The notes beneath the pieces were generated by a model. It did no database searches and was not told where the DNA came from. It saw only the letters and a list, made by a program, of their open reading frames with translations. A program made the position numbers and the translations under genes. From NCBI GenBank assembly GCA_018970175.1, contig JAGWWV010000002.1, positions 1-64,000 of the forward strand: a stretch of DNA of 64,000 nucleotides, written 5' to 3'. Source of the stretch: Acidobacteriota bacterium (GTDB taxonomy: Bacteria > Actinomycetota > Acidimicrobiia > Acidimicrobiales > Ilumatobacteraceae). Below are positions 1-13,307 of the stretch, piece by piece (position 1 is the stretch's first letter; each line of letters opens with the position of its first letter).

Positions 1-1
1 G

Positions 2-709
2 CCCGATCTCGTTCTCTTCCCGCAGAACTACGAAGGTCGCGACGTCATGTCCCGTCTCTCGGTGAAGCTCGACAAGACCGTGCTGACGAACAGCATCGAC
101 GTCAGCGTCGACGGTGGTGCGGTCAGCGCAACAACCCCGATCTTCGGTGGCAACACGCTCGTCACCACCACTTTCACGGGTGAAGGCCCGTACCTCGTCG
201 CGTTCCGCCCGAAGAGCTTCGCCGCCGAGGCATCGGGTGGCGCTGCGCCGGAAGTTGTCAGCGTGTCGGTGCCCGACCTCGGTGCCGCCGGCGCCGCGAA
301 GGTCACCGCGGTTCACGTCGAAGAGACCACCGGCCCGAAGCTCGACGAAGCAGACATCGTGGTGTCGGGCGGTCGTGGTCTTGGCGAAGCCGACAAGTAC
401 ACGATGGTCGAAGAGTTGGCGAAACTGTTGAAGGGTGCACCCGGTGCGTCGCGCGCGATCGTCGATGCCGGCTGGGTGCCGTATTCGTACCAGGTCGGCC
501 AGACCGGCAAGGTCGTGAAGCCCAGTGTCTACATCGCCGCCGGAATCTCCGGTGCGACCCAACACATGGTCGGCATGAAGGGTTCGAAGAACATCATCGC
601 CGTCAACAAGGACAAGGAAGCACCGATCTTCGGTATCGCAGACCTCGGCATCGTCGGTGACGTGCACAAGGTTCTGCCGAAGTTGATCGAAGCCCTGAAG
701 GGCCGCTGA
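2..709 (+). CDS. etfA: Electron transfer flavoprotein alpha subunit, C-terminal 235 residues (5' cut by window edge)
   Basis: The reading frame is open from base 2 and the first in-frame ATG (47) lies inside the conserved N-terminal domain, so the true start is upstream of the window. The C-terminal half carries the FAD-binding signature of ETF alpha: SGGRGLG, then [21 protein letters not shown] and [11 protein letters not shown] near the end. ETF alpha pairs with ETF beta, which is probably upstream, to carry electrons from acyl-CoA dehydrogenases to the quinone pool. Two such dehydrogenases lie later in the window. Identification is secure; only the start is missing. Confidence 0.95.
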   Translation, partial: PDLVLFPQNYEGRDVMSRLSVKLDKTVLTNSIDVSVDGGAVSATTPIFGGNTLVTTTFTGEGPYLVAFRPKSFAAEASGGAAPEVVSVSVPDLGAAGAAKVTAVHVEETTGPKLDEADIVVSGGRGLGEADKYTMVEELAKLLKGAPGASRAIVDAGWVPYSYQVGQTGKVVKPSVYIAAGISGATQHMVGMKGSKNIIAVNKDKEAPIFGIADLGIVGDVHKVLPKLIEALKGR

Positions 710-718
710 CAACAGCCT

Positions 719-1699
719 TCATGACATGTCACGGGCGGAAAACGCCCATGACATGTCGTTGAACGGATCCCAGACCACCATCTGCAGTTGCCATCCGAGC
801 ATGGGCTCGTTGGTTGTCCATGTGAACCACTGCAGTTCCTCCATCTCGGCGCGCAACGTGCCCTGAGGAAGTGGCCACTCATCGAGTGCGTCGGCCATGG
901 CCGTGGCGAACCACCACGCACCGAATCTGCCCTGGGCGCCTCCCCGTCGGCGACCGTGCGCGCCACCCGAGGCTCCGGCCCATGCGATGAGGGCCATCAC
1001 CTGCGAAGGTTCGAGCGGCGCGATCGAGGCGCGTGAGAGACCGAGTGCTCCGAGGCTCGATTCGACGCCACCCGACACGGCGGCGAACGACACGCGTCCG
1101 TTCGACTGCGTCGTCCATGCCTCGAAAACCGCGCGGATCGCGGCCTCGATGTCGGGGTCATCGTCGCTCCTCGTCGATGTACAGACGACCTCGGTCGACG
1201 GCGCGACGTTCAGTTGGGGAGTCGGTGCGCTGACGCCGTTGTCGTCGTAGATCGGAGCCTCGTAGGCGGGTTCCCACGGCGCGGGAATGATCGGTATCTC
1301 GAGCACCGATCGCAGCGCTGCATCGCTCGGGATTTCCTCACCCCGCAGCGCGCGTTCGTACGCGACGAAGCCCCGCAACGGGGCATCGTCGATGTGCGGG
1401 GACAACTCAGCCCACGTGTGGTTCTGGGCGATCACCTCGGTGAGAGGACCGATGCTGAAGGTGCTGGTGGGGTGCTGAAGCGATGCTGCGGCGATCTCGG
1501 CGGGAGCGTGAAGGGCGAGTCGGTAGTTGGCAAGCGTGGCGCACGGCCAGGTCTGCCGCCCCGTGCGCACCGCTGCGGCGGACTTGTCGCGCAGCGAGGC
1601 GAGACGCGGCCAGGCGCGCTCGGAACACAGATCGTCGATGCGTCGAATGATTTCGTCGAGGTCGGCGCGATCCACGAGCGCGTCGAGATCGGTGTCCAT
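719..1699 (-). CDS. Conserved hypothetical protein, unknown function
   Basis: A 326-residue protein I cannot assign to a named family. The N-terminal third is a helical stretch rich in Asp, Arg and Leu (Leu-Asp-Glu-Ile-Ile-Arg-Arg region). The middle is Pro-rich (about residues 135-165) and the C-terminal third is Trp-rich, with [15 protein letters not shown] and WTWTTNEP. No signal peptide or membrane segment is visible. It is co-directional with the SCO1664-family gene upstream (stop of that gene at 1719, 19 bases from this start), so it may belong to the same operon. Composition and codon use look like a real gene. The extreme 3' end is built from the inverted repeat at 723-757. Confidence 0.75.
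   Translation of the reverse strand: MDTDLDALVDRADLDEIIRRIDDLCSERAWPRLASLRDKSAAAVRTGRQTWPCATLANYRLALHAPAEIAAASLQHPTSTFSIGPLTEVIAQNHTWAELSPHIDDAPLRGFVAYERALRGEEIPSDAALRSVLEIPIIPAPWEPAYEAPIYDDNGVSAPTPQLNVAPSTEVVCTSTRSDDDPDIEAAIRAVFEAWTTQSNGRVSFAAVSGGVESSLGALGLSRASIAPLEPSQVMALIAWAGASGGAHGRRRGGAQGRFGAWWFATAMADALDEWPLPQGTLRAEMEELQWFTWTTNEPMLGWQLQMVVWDPFNDMSWAFSARDMS
723..757 (+). terminator. 15-bp inverted repeat at the etfA convergent junction
   Basis: Arms 723-737 and 743-757 pair over 15 bp with one mismatch (C-A as + strand RNA, G-U wobble as - strand RNA) around a 5-base loop. It sits 13 bases after the etfA stop and inside the last codons of the opposing gene, where it creates a duplicated Asp-Met-Ser in that protein. 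No T-run follows, so it may terminate, attenuate or stabilise an mRNA end rather than act as a classical rho-independent terminator. Confidence 0.45.
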
Positions 1700-1718
1700 G
1701 GAGGCAGGTTAGGTCGAC

Positions 1719-2438
1719 TCAGACGAGTGGCCAGGGGACCCTGCGACCCGACGGGTCGTAGGGAAGTACGCCGGCCTCGAGCAGCCATCGTGCGCGTTGT
1801 CGTATCGCCTGCACCTCGTCGTCGTCGAGCAGCGCGGCGACGCGCAGCGGAACTTGCGACGCGACCTGTTCGAGGGCGGCTTTGTGGTGAGGCGTGAGGT
1901 TCTCGGTGGCGAAGTCCCAGATGACCGTGCGCAGCTTGAAGTCCGCCGAGAAACAGACGCCGTGGTCGATGCCCCACACGTGGTCGTTTGCGTCGACGAG
2001 AACGTGGCCACCCTTGCGGTCGGTGTTGTTGGCCACGATGTCGAAGACGGCCATCGTCTTCAACTGTTCGTGCAGGTCGTCGCGGCCTTCGAACATCGTG
2101 AAGTAGTGGACGTTCGGGTCGGCCTCGATGAACCACTGCAGCGAACCCTCACCCATCGGGCCGTCGCGCAGCACCGTCGGCGGAACGTCGTCGAATCCCA
2201 TCGCCTCGGACAACTCGTACGCCGCCACCTCGCGACGGTGCAGGCCAGGCTCGAAGTCCCACAGGGGGCGTTCACCGCGCCGAGGTTTGTAGATCGCCTG
2301 CGCGCCGCCCGATTCGTCGGTCACCTTCACCAGGAACGTCGCGTTGCTGCTCCACGGCATTCGTCCGACGACCTCGATCTCGCCCCCGGCGAGGAGTGCG
2401 ATCGGATTGTCGTGACCGACTAATTCATTCGCGGACAT
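1719..2438 (-). CDS. SCO1664-family protein (PI3/4-kinase-like fold)
   Basis: A 239-residue protein. It begins with a glycine-rich strand (LLAGGEIEVVGRM), a Lys in AIYKPRRGERPLWDF, and later DIVANNTDRKGGHVLVD, with D and N resembling the catalytic loop of the phosphatidylinositol 3/4-kinase superfamily. It matches the actinobacterial SCO1664 family, whose role is not established. The start is placed at the ATG at 2438, because a longer in-frame start at 2474 would run deep into the upstream DUF3090 gene; at 2438 the overlap is 19 bases. DUF3090 and the histidine phosphatase directly upstream form the same three-gene set found in many actinobacteria, next to mshC in mycobacteria as I recall. 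Confidence 0.88.
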   Translation of the reverse strand: MSANELVGHDNPIALLAGGEIEVVGRMPWSSNATFLVKVTDESGGAQAIYKPRRGERPLWDFEPGLHRREVAAYELSEAMGFDDVPPTVLRDGPMGEGSLQWFIEADPNVHYFTMFEGRDDLHEQLKTMAVFDIVANNTDRKGGHVLVDANDHVWGIDHGVCFSADFKLRTVIWDFATENLTPHHKAALEQVASQVPLRVAALLDDDEVQAIRQRARWLLEAGVLPYDPSGRRVPWPLV

Positions 2439-2938
2439 GGATGGCCGTCGGGATCGATGGGAAAACCGCACCACCGGCAGTTCGGGCGGCCCGCGGCGAC
2501 CACTTCGTCGGCGTGGTCGCAGAATGCGAGCGCCTGCCCACGGGTGATGAGACCCCGCACGCGACCGGCCACCACGTCGGGGTCGGGCTCGCCGTTCTCG
2601 TCGATGGGGACCATCTCGTCGAGTTGAACCACGACGCGATCGAGTTCGCGGTCGTACGCCACGCCGATGGGTCCGACGACGAAGTCGAAGGATTCGGCTT
2701 CCGTGTTCGCCAGGGGAATGATGTCGAGCGCGTCGGGCAACGGCACGTCGCCGTCGGGAAGGTCGGCAAGGAGATCACGGACGAAGTGGGCGATCGCGGC
2801 AACCTGCTGCTTCTCGCACTTCAGCGTGATGACTTCGCCCTCACCCCGGACCTGAATGAGAAAGATGCGCTGGCCGGGTCGGCCGAGCGCCGCCGTGGTG
2901 AACGAGTCGGGGGTGTCGAAGTCGCGGTACGTGGTCAT
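2420..2938 (-). CDS. DUF3090 family protein
   Basis: A 172-residue protein with the family pattern RIFLIQVRGEGEVITLKCEK near the N-terminus, an acidic central region, and a C-terminal cysteine cluster (CRWCGFPIDPDGHPCPR) that looks like a small zinc ribbon. It is the middle gene of the triad with the SCO1664-family protein and the MSMEG_4193-type phosphatase, nine bases after the phosphatase stop. The constant co-occurrence of the three suggests a shared process, but no biochemical role is known to me. Confidence 0.92.
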   Translation of the reverse strand: MTTYRDFDTPDSFTTAALGRPGQRIFLIQVRGEGEVITLKCEKQQVAAIAHFVRDLLADLPDGDVPLPDALDIIPLANTEAESFDFVVGPIGVAYDRELDRVVVQLDEMVPIDENGEPDPDVVAGRVRGLITRGQALAFCDHADEVVAAGRPNCRWCGFPIDPDGHPCPRMN

Positions 2939-2947
2939 GGGTGCGGT

Positions 2948-3598
2948 TCAGGAAGGACGCAGATCGGCGAGGGATCCGCCGGTCGAATTGACGGTGAGGA
3001 CGATGGGCGAGCCCGTGCCGTAGGCAAGCGCGCTCACCGAGCAGGTGCTGACGACGATGCGTTGGAACAAGTCGAGGTGCGTCCCCATTGCGTGGGCGAG
3101 AGCCGCCTTGATGGGGTCGGCATGGGAAAAACACGCAACGACACCACCCGGGTGGCGCAGGCGGATGGCATCGAGCGCAGAGGTGATGCGGACCTGCATT
3201 TCGGTGAACGATTCACCGTTCGGGAAACGGAAGGTGCTGGGTGCGCGCTGCACGGTGGCCCATTCGGGCTTTTTCATGAGATCGACGAGCTTCGCACCCG
3301 TCCAGTCGCCGAAGTCGCATTCGACGAGACCCTTGTCGACAACGATGCGTTGGCCGAGTCTTTTGGCCAACGGCGCAGCGGTTTCGCGCGTGCGTTCGAG
3401 CGGCGACGAATAGATGGCGTCGATTTTCGGAAAGGTTGCGAGTCTCTCGGCAACCTCTGCGGCTTGTTCGCGGCCCTTGTCGCTGAGGTGCAGCCCCTTG
3501 GCGCGGCCGGGCAACGACTGACCGGTCGTCGGGGTTTGACCGTGGCGAACCAGGAGAATCGTCGTTGCGGAGGGGTGCGCCGCGCGCTTGCGAGCCAT
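2948..3598 (-). CDS. Histidine phosphatase family protein, MSMEG_4193 phosphomutase-like
   Basis: A 216-residue histidine phosphatase superfamily protein. The phospho-acceptor motif LVRHGQTP lies at residues 16-23 (His19). It is followed by the family's LSDKGREQA, the SSPLERTRETA segment, the GLVECDFGDWTG block, and a second catalytic His in VACFSHADPIK. The ATG at 3598 is chosen because it places RHG about 18 residues in, as usual. Longer in-frame starts collide with the divergent glycosylase gene 33 bases away. It is probably the first gene of the three- or four-gene operon running to 719. The substrate is unknown. Confidence 0.9.
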   Translation of the reverse strand: MARKRAAHPSATTILLVRHGQTPTTGQSLPGRAKGLHLSDKGREQAAEVAERLATFPKIDAIYSSPLERTRETAAPLAKRLGQRIVVDKGLVECDFGDWTGAKLVDLMKKPEWATVQRAPSTFRFPNGESFTEMQVRITSALDAIRLRHPGGVVACFSHADPIKAALAHAMGTHLDLFQRIVVSTCSVSALAYGTGSPIVLTVNSTGGSLADLRPS

Positions 3599-3631
3599 CG
3601 GAACCGAAAATACCCGCTCGAGGCCTACGGT

Positions 3632-4312
3632 GTGCACGTGGGCGCGCGGAAATCCGATGGCTTGGCTCGTCTTGCGACGGATGTTCATGATTGCGTGGCA
3701 TGTCCACGACTCGTCGAGTGGCGGGAACGAGTTGCACGAGACAAGCGAGCCGCGTTTCGCGACGACGATTACTGGGGTCGCGGCGTGTCGGGTTTCGGAG
3801 ATCCCGCGGCGCGACTGTTGGTTCTCGGACTTGCGCCGGCCGCTCACGGTGCAAACCGCACGGGTCGCGTGTTCACGGGTGATCGCAGCGCCGACTGGCT
3901 CTACCGAGCAATGCACAAGGCGGGCTTTGCCAATCAGCCCACATCCACGCACCGCGGTGACGGACTCGAGCTCGACGGCGCATGGGTGACCGTTGCGGTG
4001 AAGTGCGCACCGCCCGGCAACGCGCCGTCACCCGAAGAGCGCGATGCCTGCCGGCCGTTCCTCGAGCGTGAGATCGCACTGCTCGCCGGCCTTCGCGTCG
4101 TCGTGTGTCTCGGCGCGTTCGCCTACCAGGCGGCAACCGACTTCTTCGCGGTGAAACCACGGCCGAAGTTCGGCCACGGCGTCGAAGTGGCGGCCGGACA
4201 CATGACGTTGCTCTGCTCGTTCCATCCGAGCCAACAGAACACCTTCACGGGGAAGCTGACCGAGCCGATGATCGACGCGGTCTTCGCGCGGGCTGCCGAG
4301 TTGTGCGCCTAG
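3632..4312 (+). CDS. Uracil-DNA glycosylase, family 5 (UDGb type) with 4Fe-4S cluster
   Basis: A 226-residue DNA repair glycosylase that removes uracil and other deaminated bases. It has CVACPRL near the start (Cys21, Cys24) and two further cysteines at 125 and 140, the spacing expected for the iron-sulfur cluster of family 4/5 enzymes. Motif A is GLAPAAHGANRTGR (about 66-79), the family-5 form without the Asp/Asn water activator of family 1. Motif B is CSFHPSQQNTFTGKLT near the end. The GTG at 3632 gives the normal family N-terminus; GTG 3638 is an alternative. It is divergent from the phosphatase gene with 33 bases between starts. Confidence 0.93.
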   Translation: MHVGARKSDGLARLATDVHDCVACPRLVEWRERVARDKRAAFRDDDYWGRGVSGFGDPAARLLVLGLAPAAHGANRTGRVFTGDRSADWLYRAMHKAGFANQPTSTHRGDGLELDGAWVTVAVKCAPPGNAPSPEERDACRPFLEREIALLAGLRVVVCLGAFAYQAATDFFAVKPRPKFGHGVEVAAGHMTLLCSFHPSQQNTFTGKLTEPMIDAVFARAAELCA

Positions 4313-4322
4313 TGGGTTTCGT

Positions 4323-5246
4323 CTAGCCCAGTTGCGGGGGATTGAACGCCGCGCGCAAGAGGCTCGCGGACATCGAGAGCGCGGCCTTTCCGTCGTCGAC
4401 GAAATCAGCGAGCGACACGAACCCGTGGAACTGTCCGGAGAACCGAATGTGCGAAACCGGCACACCGAGCGAGGCGAGCTTCGCGGCGTAGGCGTCGCCT
4501 TCGTCGCGAAGCGGGTCGAACTCGGCGGTGATGACGCACGTCGGTGGCGCCGCAGCGAGGTTCGCATCCGATTCGAAGAGTGGCGAGAGTCGCGGGTCGT
4601 CGAGTGAGGCCCCGCCGTCGGAGACGTAGTGATGCACGAACCACTTCATTCCTGCGTGGGTGAGGAAGGGGCCGTCCTTGTTTTCACGGTGGCTGGCGTG
4701 TCCGAGATTGCAGTCGGTCACCGGGTAGATGAGCAATTGGTACGTGGCGGGGATGACCTGCATGTTGGCGATGGCGGCGGCGATGTTGCCACCGGCCGAG
4801 TCGCCGCCGATGGCAATGCGTGCCGGATCGCAGCCGATCGACGACGCGTTCAGACGCGCCCAACGCGTCGCGTTGACGCAATCGACGAGAGGTGTGGGAA
4901 ACGGATGCTCTGGTGCGAGGCGGTAATCGACGGACAGCACGGCGCATGGCGTCTGCATGCAGATGGCACGGCACACGCTGTCGTGCGACTCGACACTGCC
5001 GAGCACCCACCCACCACCGTGGTAGTAGACGAGCAACGGAAGGTTCGGTTCGTCGTTCGGCTTGTAGAGACGCGCGGGCACGCCACCGGCGTCGATGTCG
5101 GTCATCTTGTGGATCGGCACGGTCGACGGTGCCTGCATCGCGGCACGGGACTCGCGGGCATTTTGCGGCGTGTCGTCCTCGAACGGTTTGTGACCGAGTC
5201 CTGCGACGAAGTCGGTGATGAACTTGGCCTGCGGGTGAAGTGGCAT
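4323..5246 (-). CDS. Alpha/beta hydrolase, hormone-sensitive lipase (HSL) family esterase
   Basis: A 307-residue esterase. It shows the HSL oxyanion-hole motif HGGGW (His76), the nucleophile elbow GDSAGG (Ser150), an Asp in EFDPLRDEGDAYA, and a His in FSGQFHGF near the C-terminus, so the triad is complete. No signal peptide is seen, so it is probably cytoplasmic and acts on short acyl esters. The start at 5246 follows the FrhB-like gene's stop by ten bases. A longer start at 5279 would overlap that gene. Confidence 0.9.
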   Translation of the reverse strand: MPLHPQAKFITDFVAGLGHKPFEDDTPQNARESRAAMQAPSTVPIHKMTDIDAGGVPARLYKPNDEPNLPLLVYYHGGGWVLGSVESHDSVCRAICMQTPCAVLSVDYRLAPEHPFPTPLVDCVNATRWARLNASSIGCDPARIAIGGDSAGGNIAAAIANMQVIPATYQLLIYPVTDCNLGHASHRENKDGPFLTHAGMKWFVHHYVSDGGASLDDPRLSPLFESDANLAAAPPTCVITAEFDPLRDEGDAYAAKLASLGVPVSHIRFSGQFHGFVSLADFVDDGKAALSMSASLLRAAFNPPQLG

Positions 5247-5256
5247 GTGGCGCAAA

Positions 5257-6468
5257 CTACTGCGCCGGCGCGGCCCCATCTTGCGCAGGAGCCGGTTCGG
5301 CCTTTTTCTTCGGCGGCGGCACGCCGACCGACGGAGCCTTGTCGGCCCAGTCGGGCCACCGACGACGACTGACGATCGAGAGGGTGCGAAGCAGTTTCAT
5401 CGCAACCTCGTCCTCTTGTGCGGGGCGGGCGATGATGACGCCGTCCTTGATCATCCGGTTGATGACCTCTTCACCGAGCTCGGTGCGGACGATTGTGAGC
5501 GTCCAATCGTTGTCCTTGCCGATGCCGCCGGTCGAAATGTCGGCGTGTTCCGCAGCGAAGTCGGGACAGTGCTTGCAGCCCGTGCGCGTCCACTGGTGGC
5601 ATTCCTTCAGGTCGACCTCGTGGTACGAGCCGTCCTTCATCCAGATCTGGAAGACGCCCTTGATGTTCATCTTCACCATGTCCTGCTTCTTCAAGCCGTA
5701 CTTGGCCTCGAAGAGCTCGGGGAAGATCGCGTCGTCGAAGGTCTTCGAGCACAGGAGCCCGATGTTGAAGAGGAACGGCTTGCTGACCTTGCCCGCTTTG
5801 CGGTCCCACATGACCGGCGGAGACGAAGTCTGACAACCCATACCGACGAGCGCGAGACGTGAGAGCCCGGCTTCTTTGGCATCGCGCAGCGCGAGCGGAT
5901 TCGCACAATACGTGTAGCGGCTGCCCGCCGTCGCGAGAACTTCGTCCTTGGTGCGCACCAGCTGGGGTTTGGCCTTCCACGCATCGTCGTCTTCGACGCC
6001 GCTGACGAGGGCTCCTTCGATGTAATCGTTGTCGAGCAGCCACGCGAGCATTGCGGTCACGAAACCGCCGTCCTGGCCCTTTTCGTGCTGGACGGTGTCG
6101 CTGGCCCTCGTGAGGAGGAGCTGACGCCAGACGCCGGCCATCTCGTCGGGATTGCGAACACGACCAAAGAGGTGTTTGTCGGCCTCGGGCTCCCACTGAC
6201 GGAACCGGGGGCAGGCGCGGGTGCACGTGGTACAGCCGCCGCCCTCGCCGAAGCCGTGGACACAGTTGTCGAGACCGAGCTCTTCTTCGAGATGGAAAGG
6301 CTTGTACTTACCCTCGACGTGTTCGTACCCGATGACATCGTGCGGGCAGGTCACGACGCATCCGGCGCATCCGGTGCAGAGCCCGGTGTCGATGACTTCG
6401 TTGTAGAGCTCGCGCCACTGGGCCGTCCAGCGCGTTGCGGCGGGGGGAGCCGTGTCGGTCATGGTCAT
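5257..6468 (-). CDS. FrhB-like coenzyme F420 hydrogenase/dehydrogenase beta-subunit family protein
   Basis: A 403-residue iron-sulfur flavoprotein. The N-terminus has a ferredoxin-like cluster motif, CTGCAGCVVTCP, and a second cysteine group, CTTCTRACP. The central domain (GQDGGFVTAMLAWLL, then GMGCQTSSPP) and the C-terminal GCKHCPDFAAEHADIS block are typical of FrhB/FdhB proteins, which move electrons between F420 and ferredoxin or quinone-type partners. The last 30 residues are a Pro/Ala/Lys tail. It lies 45 bases downstream of a P-II gene on the same strand. The substrate cannot be read from sequence. Confidence 0.88.
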   Translation of the reverse strand: MTMTDTAPPAATRWTAQWRELYNEVIDTGLCTGCAGCVVTCPHDVIGYEHVEGKYKPFHLEEELGLDNCVHGFGEGGGCTTCTRACPRFRQWEPEADKHLFGRVRNPDEMAGVWRQLLLTRASDTVQHEKGQDGGFVTAMLAWLLDNDYIEGALVSGVEDDDAWKAKPQLVRTKDEVLATAGSRYTYCANPLALRDAKEAGLSRLALVGMGCQTSSPPVMWDRKAGKVSKPFLFNIGLLCSKTFDDAIFPELFEAKYGLKKQDMVKMNIKGVFQIWMKDGSYHEVDLKECHQWTRTGCKHCPDFAAEHADISTGGIGKDNDWTLTIVRTELGEEVINRMIKDGVIIARPAQEDEVAMKLLRTLSIVSRRRWPDWADKAPSVGVPPPKKKAEPAPAQDGAAPAQ

Positions 6469-6513
6469 GGGACCGACTCTACTGACAGGGCCCCCACGGC
6501 CGCCGCTCGAGCG

Positions 6514-6861
<348 letters not shown>

Positions 6862-6876
6862 CTATTCGTGTGAGGG

Positions 6877-8130
6877 TCAGGCCTGATAGGCGGTTTCTGC
6901 GTGTTGGCTCTGGTCGAGTCCGACGAGTTCATCCTCGTTCGAGACGCGAAGGCCGATCGTCTTGTTGATGACGACCGCGATGATGTACGTGACGACGAAC
7001 GAGAAGACGAGCGTCGCGGCGCTTGCAAGCACCTGCTTGCCGAGGAGGTCGGCGCCACCGCCGAAGAACCACCCGTCTGCGCCGAGGCCGTTCACGGTCT
7101 TGTCGGCGAAGAGTCCGAGAAGAAGTGCACCGACGAGGCCACCGACGAGGTGAACCGCGATGACGTCGAGACTGTCGTCGAAGCCGAACTTCGTCTTCAG
7201 TGAGAGGGCGAAGTAGCAAACGACGCCCGACACGAGACCGATCACGATCGGTGCCATGCCGCCCACGAAACCCGCGCACGGGGTGATCGCAACGAGACCG
7301 GCCACCGCGCCCGATGCCGCGCCGAGTGTCGTGGCGTGACCGGCGCGCAGCTTTTCGACGACGAGCCACGCGAGCATCGCCGAAGCGGCTGCGAGCTGGG
7401 TGTTGATGAGTGCCTGGGCTGCGAGACCGTTCGCGCCGAGCGCCGAGCCCGCGTTGAAACCGAACCAACCGAACCACAGGATTCCGGTACCAAGAACGGT
7501 GAAGGGGAGGTTGTGGGGAGGCATCGCCTCGCGCTGCCAACCACGACGCTTACCGAGGACGAGCACGACGGCAAGTGCCGCAGCACCTGCGTTGATGTGC
7601 ACAACCGCACCACCTGCAAAGTCGAGTGCGCCCTCGCCGAAGAGCCAGCCGTTGGGGCTGAACACCCAGTGCGCCACCGTGGGATAGACGAGAATCGCCC
7701 ACGCGCCGATGAGGATTGCATACGCGGAGAACTTCAAACGATCGGCAGTGGCTCCGGTGATGAGTGCCGGCGTGATGACGGCAAACATCATCTGGTAGGC
7801 GACGAACGCAAGTGGGGGAATGACGAGCGCGAAGTCACCGACGTAACCGGGGAGGTTCGGAGCATTCGCGACGTCCGCAAGGAAGAGGAAGTCGAAGTTT
7901 CCGATCCATTTGTTCGACCCACCAAACGCCAGGCTGAATCCGACCACGGCCCAGATCACGGAGATCAGGCCCATGGCGAGGACGTTCTGAATCAGCATTC
8001 CGAGGACGTTTTTCGATCGGACCATGCCGCCGTAGAAGAAGGCAAGGCCGGGTGTCATGAAGAGGACCAAAGCGCAGGAAACGAGTACCCACGCGGTGGC
8101 CCCTGTGTCGATGGGGGTGTTGGCTGTCAT
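6877..8130 (-). CDS. amt: Ammonium transporter (Amt family)
   Basis: A 417-residue membrane protein with about 11 hydrophobic segments. It begins at TGATAWVLVSCALVLFMTPG, followed by LAFFYGGMVRSKNVLG, the Amt signature. The twin pore histidines are visible in MPPHNLPFTVLGT and IAVHLVGGLVGA. The short cytoplasmic tail (LRVSNEDELVGLDQSQHAETAYQA region) is the usual P-II docking end. The ATG at 8130 is chosen over a longer start at 8223 that would run through the hairpins of the intergenic region. It is translated with the P-II gene 24 bases downstream. Confidence 0.96.
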   Translation of the reverse strand: MTANTPIDTGATAWVLVSCALVLFMTPGLAFFYGGMVRSKNVLGMLIQNVLAMGLISVIWAVVGFSLAFGGSNKWIGNFDFLFLADVANAPNLPGYVGDFALVIPPLAFVAYQMMFAVITPALITGATADRLKFSAYAILIGAWAILVYPTVAHWVFSPNGWLFGEGALDFAGGAVVHINAGAAALAVVLVLGKRRGWQREAMPPHNLPFTVLGTGILWFGWFGFNAGSALGANGLAAQALINTQLAAASAMLAWLVVEKLRAGHATTLGAASGAVAGLVAITPCAGFVGGMAPIVIGLVSGVVCYFALSLKTKFGFDDSLDVIAVHLVGGLVGALLLGLFADKTVNGLGADGWFFGGGADLLGKQVLASAATLVFSFVVTYIIAVVINKTIGLRVSNEDELVGLDQSQHAETAYQA

Positions 8131-8154
8131 GGGGCGCCAAAATAAATTCGTCTT

Positions 8155-8181
8155 GTTAACGGGGTGTTTCCGTGCCGTGAA
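8155..8181 (-). promoter_or_regulatory. GlnR-like half-site array upstream of amt
   Basis: On the + strand, half-sites GTTAA (8155-8159), GTTTC (8166-8170) and GTGAA (8177-8181) recur every 11 bases. Read on the - strand this is TTCAC-n6-GAAAC-n6-TTAAC, close to the actinobacterial GlnR pattern GTnAC-n6-GnAAC. It lies 25-51 bases before the amt start. It is supported by a similar array upstream of the second P-II gene. The regulator itself is not in the window. Confidence 0.45.
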
Positions 8182-8185
8182 AGAA

Positions 8186-8217
8186 CGAATCGCCGCCGCT
8201 TTCGCGACGGCGATTCG
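8186..8217 (-). terminator. Rho-independent-like terminator after the glnK-amt pair
   Basis: Perfect 10-bp arms 8186-8195 and 8208-8217 enclose a 12-base loop. On the - strand the stem is followed by TTCTTT. It is placed 44 bases after the stop of the upstream amt gene and just before the array at 8155-8181, so it probably insulates the two transporter transcripts. Confidence 0.55.
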
Positions 8218-8229
8218 CCCCACACACCC

Positions 8230-8253
8230 GCACCGGAGGGGGAGCCCCGGTGC
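8230..8253 (-). terminator. Second hairpin 3' of the upstream amt gene
   Basis: Arms GCACCGG (8230-8236) and CCGGTGC (8247-8253) pair over 7 bp around a 10-base loop, starting 8 bases after the amt stop at 8262. No T-run follows, so it is more likely an mRNA-stabilising stem in front of the terminator at 8186-8217 than a terminator by itself. Confidence 0.35.
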
Positions 8254-8261
8254 AGCGCCCC

Positions 8262-12910
<4,649 letters not shown>

Positions 12911-12911
<1 letters not shown>

Positions 12912-13189
12912 CACAACGAAGAGTCAAGCAGCATGCGCGCCGCCTCGGCCGTTTCTTTTTTCAACATCCAGCCACGACGTCGGACGGTGAGGATGGAGCC
13001 TTCGCCGAGTGCGCGGCGCAGCACGACGAGTGCGGCGTCGCAGCGTCGACTCGACCCCCCCAGGTCGGCGAGGCGGTTGAGATCGTGACGGCCCGTCACC
13101 TTTCCCGCACGGTCGACGAGGACGCGCAGGACCGCCATTTCGGCGGGACCGAGGCGTGGGTCGTCGCTCGGGCTGTTGGTGTCCGTCAC
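12911..13189 (-). CDS. Stand-alone winged-helix DNA-binding protein (OmpR/PhoB C-terminal-like)
   Basis: A 92-residue protein. Residues 10-75 fit the effector domain of OmpR-type regulators: LGPAEMAVLRVLVDRAGKVTGR, then a recognition-helix region RRCDAALVVLRRALGE, then the wing ILTVRRRGWML. No receiver domain is present. Its TGA overlaps the start of the antiporter fusion (TGATG), so the two are translationally coupled. It may regulate this operon or its neighbours. The fold call is fair; the target is unknown. Confidence 0.7.
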
Positions 13190-13307
13190 GGCGCGAAAAC
13201 CTACGTGGGGAGCATCTCGGGAGTGTTCAGGGCATGTTGCAGGGACGTGAATTCATCCACACCCGTGGGATTCGTCGGTTCGTTACCGACGGGTAAATAA
13301 TTGGGGA

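Noticed and set aside
2396..3631. Long + strand open frame ahead of the glycosylase
   Set aside because: It runs antisense to DUF3090 and the phosphatase, which have clear family motifs. The translated stretch is Arg/Gly/Val-rich with no recognisable domain.
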